From assembly GCA_903898725.1 (NCBI GenBank), contig CAIUGQ010000144.1, positions 1-13,848 of the forward strand: a stretch of 13,848 nt of DNA, read 5' to 3'. Below are positions 1 to 5,751 of the stretch, in pieces. The DNA comes from an uncultured Burkholderiales bacterium. GTDB lineage: Bacteria > Pseudomonadota > Gammaproteobacteria > Burkholderiales > Burkholderiaceae_E. Position 1 is the stretch's first letter. Every line of letters begins with the position of its first letter. Both the position numbers and the translations under genes were made by a program. Under the pieces are notes generated by a model. The model saw only the letters and a list, made by a program, of their open reading frames with translations, had not been told where the DNA came from and ran no database searches.

Positions 1-278
1 CCGACGTCCCGGCGATCACCGAGACCGGCGTGAAGGTCGAGCTGCCCGCCGGCGGCTGGGGCATCACCTTCCCGAAGGGCACGCCCGCGCCGATCCTCGC
101 GCAGGTCAGCGCCGCGCTCGAGAAGACGCTCGCCGAGCCCGAGACCCGCGAGAAGCTGATGCGCGCGAGCGTCGTCGCACTCTGGACGCCGCCCGCCGAC
201 TACCGCCGCGCGCTCGACGGCGCCCGCGTCTACTCCGGCGACCTGCTGCGCTCGATCGGCATGAAGGAAGGCTCATGA
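1..278 (+). CDS. Bug/TctC-family solute-binding protein, C-terminal fragment
   Basis: This is the 3' end of a periplasmic tricarboxylate-type solute receptor; the gene begins before the window, and the reading frame is open from base 3. The visible residues begin DVPAITETGV, the counterpart of the 'PDVPT..E.G' element near the C-terminal third of Bug proteins. They continue with a WGITFPKGTPAP segment, which matches the 'W.G.FAPKGTP' element of the complete Bug protein at 3852-4877. Family members bind organic acids or similar small molecules for tripartite tricarboxylate-type uptake, or act as orphan receptors. The stop codon overlaps the start of the CoA-transferase (ATGA at 275-278), so the two are probably translationally coupled. 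The GTG at base 30 is internal and should not be taken as the start. The ligand is unknown. Confidence 0.88.
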   Translation, partial: DVPAITETGVKVELPAGGWGITFPKGTPAPILAQVSAALEKTLAEPETREKLMRASVVALWTPPADYRRALDGARVYSGDLLRSIGMKEGS

Positions 279-1432
279 TCCCTGGTGTCCTGCGTCCGCT
301 GGAAGGCGTGCGCGTCGTCGAGTTCTGTCACGTCGCGGCCGGCCCGTTCTGCGGGATGCTGCTGGCCGACTTCGGTGCGGAGGTGGTGAAGGTCGAGCCG
401 CCCGACGGCGACGCGATGCGCCAGTGGCCGCCGATCACCGGCGGCTTCTCCGAGAACTTCGCGTCGATCAACCGCGGCAAGCGCTCGGTCGCGCTCGACC
501 TCAAGGACCCGGCCGCGCGCGACGCGGCGCGCGCGCTGGTGCTCGAGGCCGACGTGCTGATCGAGAACAGCCGACCCGGCGTGATGTCGCGCCTGGGCCT
601 GGGCTGGGACTGGTTCGGCGAGCGCAAGCCCTCGCTCGTCTACTGCTCGATCTCGGCCTTCGGCCAGGACGGCCCGCGCGGCGCGGAGGGTGGCTTCGAC
701 CTCACGATCCAGGCGGCCGCGGGCGTCATGAGCGTGACCGGCGAGCCCGACGGTGCACCGGTCAAGGCGGGCGTGCCGCTGGTGGACTTCGGTGCCGGCC
801 TCTACGCGGCGTTCACGATCGCGTCGCTGCTGGCGCGGGTGCGGGCGGGCGGCGCGGGCGGTCACGTCGACGTGCCGATGTTCGCGACCACGATCGCGAT
901 GTCGGCGCTGCAGACGAGCGAGTACTTCGGCACCGGCCGCAATCCGCGCAAGCTCGGCTCGGCGCATCCGCGCAACGCGCCCTACCAGGCGTTCCGCGCG
1001 TCCGACGGTTTCTTCGCGATCGCGGCGGGCAACAACAAGCTGTGGCAGCAGGTCTGCGAGATCGCGGGCACGCCCGAGCTGCTCGCCGATCCGCGCTTCA
1101 CCACGCCCACGCAGCGCGCCGCCCACCAGGACGCGCTGCGCGAGCTGCTGGAGGTGCGCTTCACGCAGGACACCGCCGCCGCGTGGCTCGGTCGCTTCGC
1201 GCCCGCGGGCGTGCCCAGCGCGCCGATCAACGGCTACGCCGAGGCGCTCGCCGATCCGCAGACCGGGCACCTCGGGCTGGTGCGCCCGATGACGCTGCCC
1301 AACGGCGTCGAGACCCGCACCGTGGGCTGCCCGGTGCGGCTCGACGGCCAGGTGGTGCCGGTCGACACCCGCCCGCCCGCGCTCGGCGAGCACACCGCCG
1401 CGGTGCTCGACCCGATCCGCGCGCGTCGCTGA
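275..1432 (+). CDS. CaiB/BaiF family III CoA-transferase (first copy)
   Basis: A 385-residue protein predicted to move CoA from one acyl-CoA to a free carboxylic acid in the cytoplasm. The N-terminal block GVRVVEFCHVAAGP (about 11-24) and the following ADFGAEVVKVEPP..GDAMR are typical of the family, as is the NRGKRSVALDLK segment (66-77). Asp171, in VPLVDFGAG, sits where the catalytic aspartate of formyl-CoA transferase (Asp169) is found. The C-terminal LGEHT (370-374) is also a family signature. Length is normal. The start is supported by an AAGGAAGG-like ribosome site at 264-271 and by the 4-base overlap with the Bug gene. Its neighbour downstream is a thiol dioxygenase, so a sulfinated acid is one possible acceptor, but this is inference. 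Acyl donor and acceptor cannot be read from sequence. Confidence 0.93.
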   Translation: MIPGVLRPLEGVRVVEFCHVAAGPFCGMLLADFGAEVVKVEPPDGDAMRQWPPITGGFSENFASINRGKRSVALDLKDPAARDAARALVLEADVLIENSRPGVMSRLGLGWDWFGERKPSLVYCSISAFGQDGPRGAEGGFDLTIQAAAGVMSVTGEPDGAPVKAGVPLVDFGAGLYAAFTIASLLARVRAGGAGGHVDVPMFATTIAMSALQTSEYFGTGRNPRKLGSAHPRNAPYQAFRASDGFFAIAAGNNKLWQQVCEIAGTPELLADPRFTTPTQRAAHQDALRELLEVRFTQDTAAAWLGRFAPAGVPSAPINGYAEALADPQTGHLGLVRPMTLPNGVETRTVGCPVRLDGQVVPVDTRPPALGEHTAAVLDPIRARR

Positions 1433-1535
1433 CCGCGCCGCCCGCCGACCCGACCCGACCCGACACGACGACCACCCGCACACGCCCGCCGCCCGCCGAC
1501 CACACGCCCGACGAGGCCCCCCGAACGAGGACACC
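1433..1535 (+). promoter_or_regulatory. T-free, C-rich leader before the thiol dioxygenase gene
   Basis: This 103-base spacer contains no T on the plus strand; by hand count it is 58 C, 25 G and 20 A. It includes four perfect tandem copies of CCGAC (1445-1464) followed by ACGAC. An RNA this rich in C and lacking U should be poorly folded, as in Rho-utilisation (rut) sites, so an intra-operon Rho-dependent control point is possible. It ends with a GAGG ribosome site at 1527-1530. The function is inferred from composition only. Confidence 0.35.
1445..1469 (+). repeat. CCGAC pentamer tandem repeat
   Basis: Four exact copies of CCGAC (1445-1464) are followed by one copy with a single change, ACGAC (1465-1469). 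They lie in the spacer between the first CoA-transferase and the thiol dioxygenase. Copy number may vary between strains through slippage. No specific binding protein is suggested. Confidence 0.7.
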
Positions 1536-2168
1536 ATGACCCCCACCGACCGCCACGACCCGATCGACCCGCTGCGCCCGCTGCGCGACTTCGTCGTCGG
1601 CATGACCCGGCTCGTCGAGCGCACCTCCGACGAACCGGCGCTGCTCGCCGAGGGCCGCACGCTGCTCGCCACGCTGATCGCCGACGATCGCTGGCTGCCC
1701 GAGTCCTGCTCGCAGGCCGACCCCGGCGTCTACCGTCAGTACCTGCTGCACTGCGACCCGCTGGAGCGCTTCTCGGTGGTCAGCTTCTGCTGGGGACCGG
1801 GCGCACGCACGCCGGTGCACGACCACACGGTCTGGGGCCTGGTGGGCGTGCTGCGCGGCGCCGAGGCCTGCCGCGAGTACGCGCCCGAGGGCGCGGCGGT
1901 GGTCGACCGCGGCCACGAGCACGTGATGCGCCCGGGGATGATCGAGGCGGTGTCCCCGACCGTGGGCGACTGGCACGTCGTCGCCAACGCGATGCCCGAC
2001 AGCACCTCGGTCAGCATCCACGTCTACGGCGCGAACATCGGCGCGGTGCGCCGTCACCGGGTCGACGCGCAGTCGGGGGCGATCCTCGACTTCATCTCGG
2101 GCTACACGGGGCCCTCCACGCCCAACCTGTGGGACCGCTCGGCCGCGGTCGCCGCCGCCGCGCGATGA
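1536..2168 (+). CDS. Thiol dioxygenase (cysteine dioxygenase type I fold), likely 3-mercaptopropionate dioxygenase-like
   Basis: A 210-residue cupin predicted to be a mononuclear iron enzyme that adds O2 to a thiol to give a sulfinic acid. The first cupin motif PVHDHTVWGLVGVLRG (93-108) supplies His95 and His97, and GDWHVVAN (144-151) supplies His147, together a three-His metal site. SIHVY gives Ser160, His162 and Tyr164, matching the Ser-His-Tyr triad of bacterial thiol dioxygenases. Arg173 falls where Arg168 of the Azotobacter 3-mercaptopropionate dioxygenase lies, with a constant offset of five (from memory of that family). YRQYLLHCDPLERFSVVSF (66-84) also resembles the bacterial 3-mercaptopropionate group more than mammalian cysteine dioxygenase. 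Gene position among CoA-transferases and crotonases suggests a role in degrading a thio-organic acid. Cysteine or another thiol remains possible. The stop overlaps the next start (ATGA). Confidence 0.88.
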   Translation: MTPTDRHDPIDPLRPLRDFVVGMTRLVERTSDEPALLAEGRTLLATLIADDRWLPESCSQADPGVYRQYLLHCDPLERFSVVSFCWGPGARTPVHDHTVWGLVGVLRGAEACREYAPEGAAVVDRGHEHVMRPGMIEAVSPTVGDWHVVANAMPDSTSVSIHVYGANIGAVRRHRVDAQSGAILDFISGYTGPSTPNLWDRSAAVAAAAR

Positions 2169-3001
2169 GCAGCGACCTGCCCGTGCCGGGGCGCGCGCTG
2201 CGCACCGACCCGACCGTACCCGTCGGCCCGGAGGCGACGCTGCGCATCGCCGAGGGCATCGCCTGGATCGAGCTCGACCGGCCGGCGCGCGGCAACGCGC
2301 TGTCGGCGCAGATGGTCGAGACGCTGCTGGGCGCGATGCGCATCGCCTGCAGCGACGCGTCGGTGCACACCATCGCCTTCGCCGCGTCGGGCCGCCACTT
2401 CTGCACCGGCTTCGACCTCGGCGGGCTCGAGGACATCGGCGAGGGCGAGCTGCTGCTGCGCTTCGTGCGCGTCGAGACGCTGCTCGATGCGGTCTGGCGC
2501 GCGCCGGTGCGCACCGTCGCGATCGCGACCGGCCGCGCTTGGGGCGCGGGCGCGGACCTGTTCGCCGCCTGCGACCTGCGCATCGCGGCCGCCGACGCGA
2601 GCTTCCGCTTCCCCGGCGCGGCCTTCGGCATCGTGCTCGGCACGCGCCGGCTGGCCGAGCGCGTCGGCACCGAGCGCGCCCGCCAGTGGGTCACGACCGG
2701 CGCCACGCTCGATGCGGACACCGCCACGGCGGCCGGCCTCGCCAGCCGGATCGCGGCACCCGGTGACGGCAGCACGACCTTCGATGCCTGGCGCGAGGCG
2801 CTCGCCGACGGCCCGGCGGTGGACCGCGAGACGCTGGCTGCGATCCGCGCTGCGAGCCGCCCGGCCGGCGGGCCCGGCGGCGACGCGCTCGCCGATGCCG
2901 ACCTCGCGGCGCTGGTCCGCTCGGCGGCCCGCCCGGGCCTGAAGGCCCGCATCCTCGCCTACCGCGAACGCTCGCGCGCGGCGCCCCGGGCCGGCGACTG
3001 A
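2165..3001 (+). CDS. Divergent crotonase (enoyl-CoA hydratase/isomerase family) lacking both usual catalytic glutamates
   Basis: A 278-residue crotonase-fold protein expected to act on an acyl-CoA. The fold is shown by LDRPARGNALS (37-47), the oxyanion-hole segment HFCTGFDLGGL (78-88), and GRAWGAGADLFAACDLRIA (123-141) followed by the VGTERARQWVTTG helix. In this family two glutamates (Glu144 and Glu164 of rat mitochondrial hydratase, in GGGCE and FGQPE) do hydration. Here the aligned residues are Asp131 (GAGAD) and Gly151 (FRFPG), so ordinary hydratase chemistry is doubtful. Isomerase, thioesterase, lyase or a non-catalytic partner role are open. The ATG at 2165 is chosen because it overlaps the dioxygenase stop by four bases. 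An in-frame GTG at 2129 lies inside that gene. No Shine-Dalgarno is visible, consistent with translational coupling. Confidence 0.88.
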   Translation: MSSDLPVPGRALRTDPTVPVGPEATLRIAEGIAWIELDRPARGNALSAQMVETLLGAMRIACSDASVHTIAFAASGRHFCTGFDLGGLEDIGEGELLLRFVRVETLLDAVWRAPVRTVAIATGRAWGAGADLFAACDLRIAAADASFRFPGAAFGIVLGTRRLAERVGTERARQWVTTGATLDADTATAAGLASRIAAPGDGSTTFDAWREALADGPAVDRETLAAIRAASRPAGGPGGDALADADLAALVRSAARPGLKARILAYRERSRAAPRAGD

Positions 3002-3008
3002 ACCGGCG

Positions 3009-3024
3009 CCGCGGCACGCCGCGG
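3009..3024. promoter_or_regulatory. GC hairpin between the two crotonase genes
   Basis: CCGCGG (3009-3014) and CCGCGG (3019-3024) form a 6-base-pair stem with a CACG loop, eight bases after the stop of the first crotonase. There is no T-tract, so it is more likely a processing or stability element than a classical terminator. The evidence is only the inverted repeat. Confidence 0.35.
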
Positions 3025-3054
3025 GGCCACGATGGCGACCACGACAGCGATCAC

Positions 3055-3077
3055 GACAACAACGATGACAACAACGA
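3055..3077 (+). repeat. CAA-rich 12-base tandem repeat in leader
   Basis: GACAACAACGA occurs at 3055-3065 and again at 3067-3077, inside a longer ACGACA/ACAACG-rich stretch (about 3040-3080). In a genome this rich in GC, an A/C stretch without strong pairing stands out. It lies directly before the ribosome site of the second crotonase, where unstructured CA-rich leaders are known to favour translation. It could alternatively encode the Thr-rich N-terminus of a longer form starting at 3032. Confidence 0.6.
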
Positions 3078-3078
3078 C

Positions 3079-3084
3079 AGGGAG
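3079..3084 (+). promoter_or_regulatory. Ribosome binding site deciding the start of the second crotonase
   Basis: AGGGAG lies seven bases before the ATG at 3092. The upstream in-frame ATG at 3032 has no comparable site and would add a low-complexity run of threonines, so 3092 is the preferred start. Confidence 0.65.
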
Positions 3085-3091
3085 CAGCAGC

Positions 3092-3835
3092 ATGGAGATG
3101 GTCAAGGTCACCCACAACGCGGACGGCACGACGCTCATCGCGATCGACCGCCCGAAGCGCAAGAACGCGATCTGCGCGGTCACCGCGATCGAGCTGCAGC
3201 AGGCGTTCGCCGAGTTCGACCGGATGGACTCGCAGCGCGTCGCGGTCGTCACCGGCAGCGGCGACGACGCCTTCTCCTCGGGCGCCGACGTCTCGAACAT
3301 CCCGGAGCTCTGGCGCTGCATCCCGACGGTGGGCATCACCACCGAGAAACCGGTCATCGCCGCGGTCGGCGGCTGGTGCGTCGGTGGCGCGCTGGTGCTG
3401 GTGATGATGTGCGACCTGCTGGTGGCGGCCGACAACGCGAAGTTCTCGTACCCCGAGGCCAAGCTCGGCTTCACCGGCGGACTGATCTCGGCCCTGCCCT
3501 CGCGCATTCCGCACAAGATCGCGATGGAGCTGATCATGCTGTGCAACACCATCGATGCGAAGCGTGCCTACGAGGTGGGCTTCGCCAACCGCGTGGTGCC
3601 CACCGGCACGCAGGTCGAGGCGGCGATGGCGATGGCACGCGAGATCGCGACCTTCGCGCCGCTGGTGCTCAAGACGATCAAGCGCTTCGTCGTCGAGGGC
3701 GTGATGCCGCAGGGGCCGTCCGAACTGATGGCCAAGGCCGCGCGCGACCTCGCCGCCGTGCGCGAGAGCGACGACGGCAAGGAAGGCCAGCGCGCCTTCC
3801 TCGAGAAGCGCGCGCCGAAGTGGACCGGACATTGA
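3092..3835 (+). CDS. Crotonase family protein (enoyl-CoA hydratase / carnitinyl-CoA dehydratase-like)
   Basis: A 247-residue crotonase. Diagnostic segments are IDRPKRKNAI (18-27), the oxyanion-hole sequence FSSGADVSNI (61-70), GGWCVGGALVLVMMCDLLVA (93-112) and FSYPEAKLGF (118-127). The second catalytic glutamate of hydratases is present as Glu122 (YPE), while the first is replaced by Val102. That one-glutamate arrangement is seen in CaiD-type dehydratases and some isomerases. The C-terminal RAFLEKRAPKW (234-244) is the usual crotonase tail. The protein probably hydrates, dehydrates or isomerises an enoyl-CoA made from the product of the adjacent CoA-transferases. The start is set by an AGGGAG site; an ATG at 3032 would give a Thr-rich extension of 20 residues that looks untranslated. 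It differs strongly from the neighbouring crotonase, so this is not a recent tandem copy. Confidence 0.9.
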   Translation: MEMVKVTHNADGTTLIAIDRPKRKNAICAVTAIELQQAFAEFDRMDSQRVAVVTGSGDDAFSSGADVSNIPELWRCIPTVGITTEKPVIAAVGGWCVGGALVLVMMCDLLVAADNAKFSYPEAKLGFTGGLISALPSRIPHKIAMELIMLCNTIDAKRAYEVGFANRVVPTGTQVEAAMAMAREIATFAPLVLKTIKRFVVEGVMPQGPSELMAKAARDLAAVRESDDGKEGQRAFLEKRAPKWTGH

Positions 3836-3851
3836 GCGAGGAGACCCCGAC

Positions 3852-4877
3852 ATGAGCCACGACTCCACCCGCCGCTCGCTGCTGGCGGCGGCTGCCGCCG
3901 CATCGACCTCGGCCGCGCTGTCCTCGGCCGGCGCAGGTGCCGCGCTCGCCGCGCTCGCGACCGTCGCCCCCGCCGCACACGCCCAGGGCCGCTGGCCCGA
4001 CCGCCCGCTCAAGCTCGTTGTCCCCTACCCGCCCGGCGGCAACGCCGACGCGATCGGGCGCTGGGCGGCCGAGCGGCTGTCGGCCGGTCTCGGCCAGCAG
4101 GTGGTGGTCGAGAACCGCGCCGGCGCCGGCGCCTCGATCGGCGCGCAGGCGGTGGCCCGCTCGGCACCCGACGGCTACACGCTGCTGCTGGCCCCGACCG
4201 CGGTGATGGCGATCACGCAGCACCTGCGCAAGATCCCCTACGACCCCGAGGCCGACTTCGCGCCGATCTGCTGCCTGTCGAACAGCTACGGCCTGGTCGC
4301 CGCCCGCCGCGACCTGCCGGCCACGACCTTCGCCGAGTTCATCCCGATCGCCAAGGCCGCGCCGGGCAAGTTCACCTTCGGTTCGGTGGGCCTGGGCACC
4401 GCGACGCACCTGACCGGCGAAATTGCGGCGCTGCGCGGCGGCATCAAGCTGCTGCACGTCCCGTACAAGGGCTCGGCCGAATCGCTGACCGACCTGGTGG
4501 CCGGCCGCATCGACCTGATCTTCGACCCGGTCGCGCTGCAGCAGGTCAAGGCCGGCACCGTCAAGGCACTCGCCGCCACCTCGTCGGTGCGCCACCCCGA
4601 GCTGCCCGACGTGCCCACGCTCAAGGAGCAGGGCATCGAGATGCCCGACAGCGGCTGGTTCGGCCTGTTCGCGCCCAAGGGCACGCCGCCCGATGCGATC
4701 ACGCGGATGGCCGGCGAGCTCGAGCGCGCGCTCGCCGCGCCCGGCACGCGCGAGACGCTGGTGAAGTTCGGCCAGCACCCCCAGTACATCGCCCCCGAGG
4801 CCTTCGCCGCACGCGTGAAGGCCGACACCGTGATGTTCCGCGACCTGATCGCGCAGGCCGGCATCAAGCTCGACTGA
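3852..4877 (+). CDS. Bug/TctC-family periplasmic solute-binding protein
   Basis: A 341-residue receptor of the Bug family, which binds small organic acids or amides in the periplasm. The N-terminus TRRSLLAAAA (6-15) followed by a long Ala-rich segment and AHA-QG (cleavage after about residue 44) is an export signal with a twin-arginine look; Tat or Sec export is possible. The mature part starts WPDRPLKLVVPYPPGGNADA (48-67), the family's ligand-loop signature, followed by VVVENRAGAGASIGAQAVA (about 87-105), DGYTLLL, HVPYKGSAE and LPDVPTLKEQG. Length is normal. The ribosome site AGGAG (3839-3843) is eight bases from ATG. No TctA/TctB membrane genes are in the window, so the partner is elsewhere, as is common for orphan Bug receptors. 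It resembles the fragment at the left edge in its C-terminal motifs, so this operon carries two receptors. Confidence 0.94.
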   Translation: MSHDSTRRSLLAAAAAASTSAALSSAGAGAALAALATVAPAAHAQGRWPDRPLKLVVPYPPGGNADAIGRWAAERLSAGLGQQVVVENRAGAGASIGAQAVARSAPDGYTLLLAPTAVMAITQHLRKIPYDPEADFAPICCLSNSYGLVAARRDLPATTFAEFIPIAKAAPGKFTFGSVGLGTATHLTGEIAALRGGIKLLHVPYKGSAESLTDLVAGRIDLIFDPVALQQVKAGTVKALAATSSVRHPELPDVPTLKEQGIEMPDSGWFGLFAPKGTPPDAITRMAGELERALAAPGTRETLVKFGQHPQYIAPEAFAARVKADTVMFRDLIAQAGIKLD

Positions 4878-4896
4878 CCGGCACGAGGAGAGACGA

Positions 4897-5682
4897 ATGA
4901 ACGACCGATCCCCCGCGATCCACGTGCAGCGCTCGGTGCGCGAGCGCGTCGGCGAGGCCGAGTGGCAGGCCCGCGTCGACCTGGCGGCCTGCTACCGGCT
5001 GGTGGCCGACCTCGGCGTGACCGAGATGATCGCCAACCACATCTCGGTGCGCGTGCCCGGCCACGACGACCAGTTCCTGCTGAACCCGTACGGCCTGCTC
5101 TACGAGCAGATGACGGCGTCGAGCATGGTCAAGGTCGACCACGCCGGCAACGTGCTGCTCGACGAGACCGGCCTGGGCGTGAACCGCGCCGGCTGGGTGA
5201 TCCACGACTGCGTGCACCGCGCGCGCCCCGACGTGCACGCGATCGCGCACACGCATTCGCTCGCCGGCATGGCGGTGTCGGCGATGACCTGCGGGCTGCT
5301 GCCGCTCGCGCAGAGCTCGATGCGCTTCGTCGACGTGGCGTACCACGACTACGAGGGCCTGGCGCTGCGTACCGAGGAGCAGGCGCGGCTGGTCGCCTCG
5401 CTCGGCGACCGCGAGGTGATGATCCTGCGCAACCACGGGCTGCTCGCCTGCGCGCCCTCGATCCCGCAGGTCTTCAACAACCTGTGGCGACTCGAGCGCG
5501 CCTGCGAGCTGCAGGTCATGGCGCTGTCGTGCAACACCGAGCTGCGCATGCCCGAGCCCGAGGCGGTGCGCTACACCAACGAGCAGTTCCGCGCCGGCAT
5601 CCAGAAGATGCCGCTCGGCATGCGCGAATGGCCGGCGCTGCTGCGCAAGCTCGACCGCATGGACCCGTCGTTCCGCGACTGA
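4897..5682 (+). CDS. Class II aldolase/adducin family protein
   Basis: A 261-residue cytoplasmic protein of the AraD/FucA-like fold, which uses a divalent metal to act on hydroxy or keto acids by aldol cleavage, epimerisation or decarboxylation. The metal-binding histidines are visible as His118 and His120 in AHTHSLAG and His180 in LRNHGLL. The N-terminal part has the family's N-H-I-S element (47-50) and LLNPYGLLYEQMTASSMVKVD (61-81), which contains Glu70 at the place of a usual acid residue. A strong ribosome site AGGAG (4886-4890) lies six bases before ATG, and the gene begins 19 bases after the Bug gene. Such genes are often found with Bug receptors and CoA-transferases in Burkholderiales but mostly have no assigned substrate; none is proposed here. 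Confidence 0.92.
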   Translation: MNDRSPAIHVQRSVRERVGEAEWQARVDLAACYRLVADLGVTEMIANHISVRVPGHDDQFLLNPYGLLYEQMTASSMVKVDHAGNVLLDETGLGVNRAGWVIHDCVHRARPDVHAIAHTHSLAGMAVSAMTCGLLPLAQSSMRFVDVAYHDYEGLALRTEEQARLVASLGDREVMILRNHGLLACAPSIPQVFNNLWRLERACELQVMALSCNTELRMPEPEAVRYTNEQFRAGIQKMPLGMREWPALLRKLDRMDPSFRD

Positions 5683-5751
5683 GCCCGTCCGGCTTCACGA
5701 TCCGACCCGCGTTCAGACGCACCCACGCCCCCCAGTCCCCACGGCCCACCC

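Noticed and set aside
1445..1469. The CCGAC repeat as a CRISPR or an integration-site repeat.
   Set aside because: The unit is only five bases with no spacers, and no recombinase or cas gene is near.
230..1672. A 480-codon minus-strand frame over the first CoA-transferase.
   Set aside because: The overlapping plus-strand gene is a full-length family III CoA-transferase with its catalytic aspartate; the antisense product is Arg/Ala-rich without domains.
3032..3091. A Thr-rich N-terminal extension of the second crotonase.
   Set aside because: It is low complexity, lacks a ribosome site at 3032, and AGGGAG is well placed for the ATG at 3092.
2102..4012. A 636-codon minus-strand frame over the two crotonases.
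   Set aside because: The plus-strand genes have clear crotonase motifs and ribosome sites; the antisense product has none.
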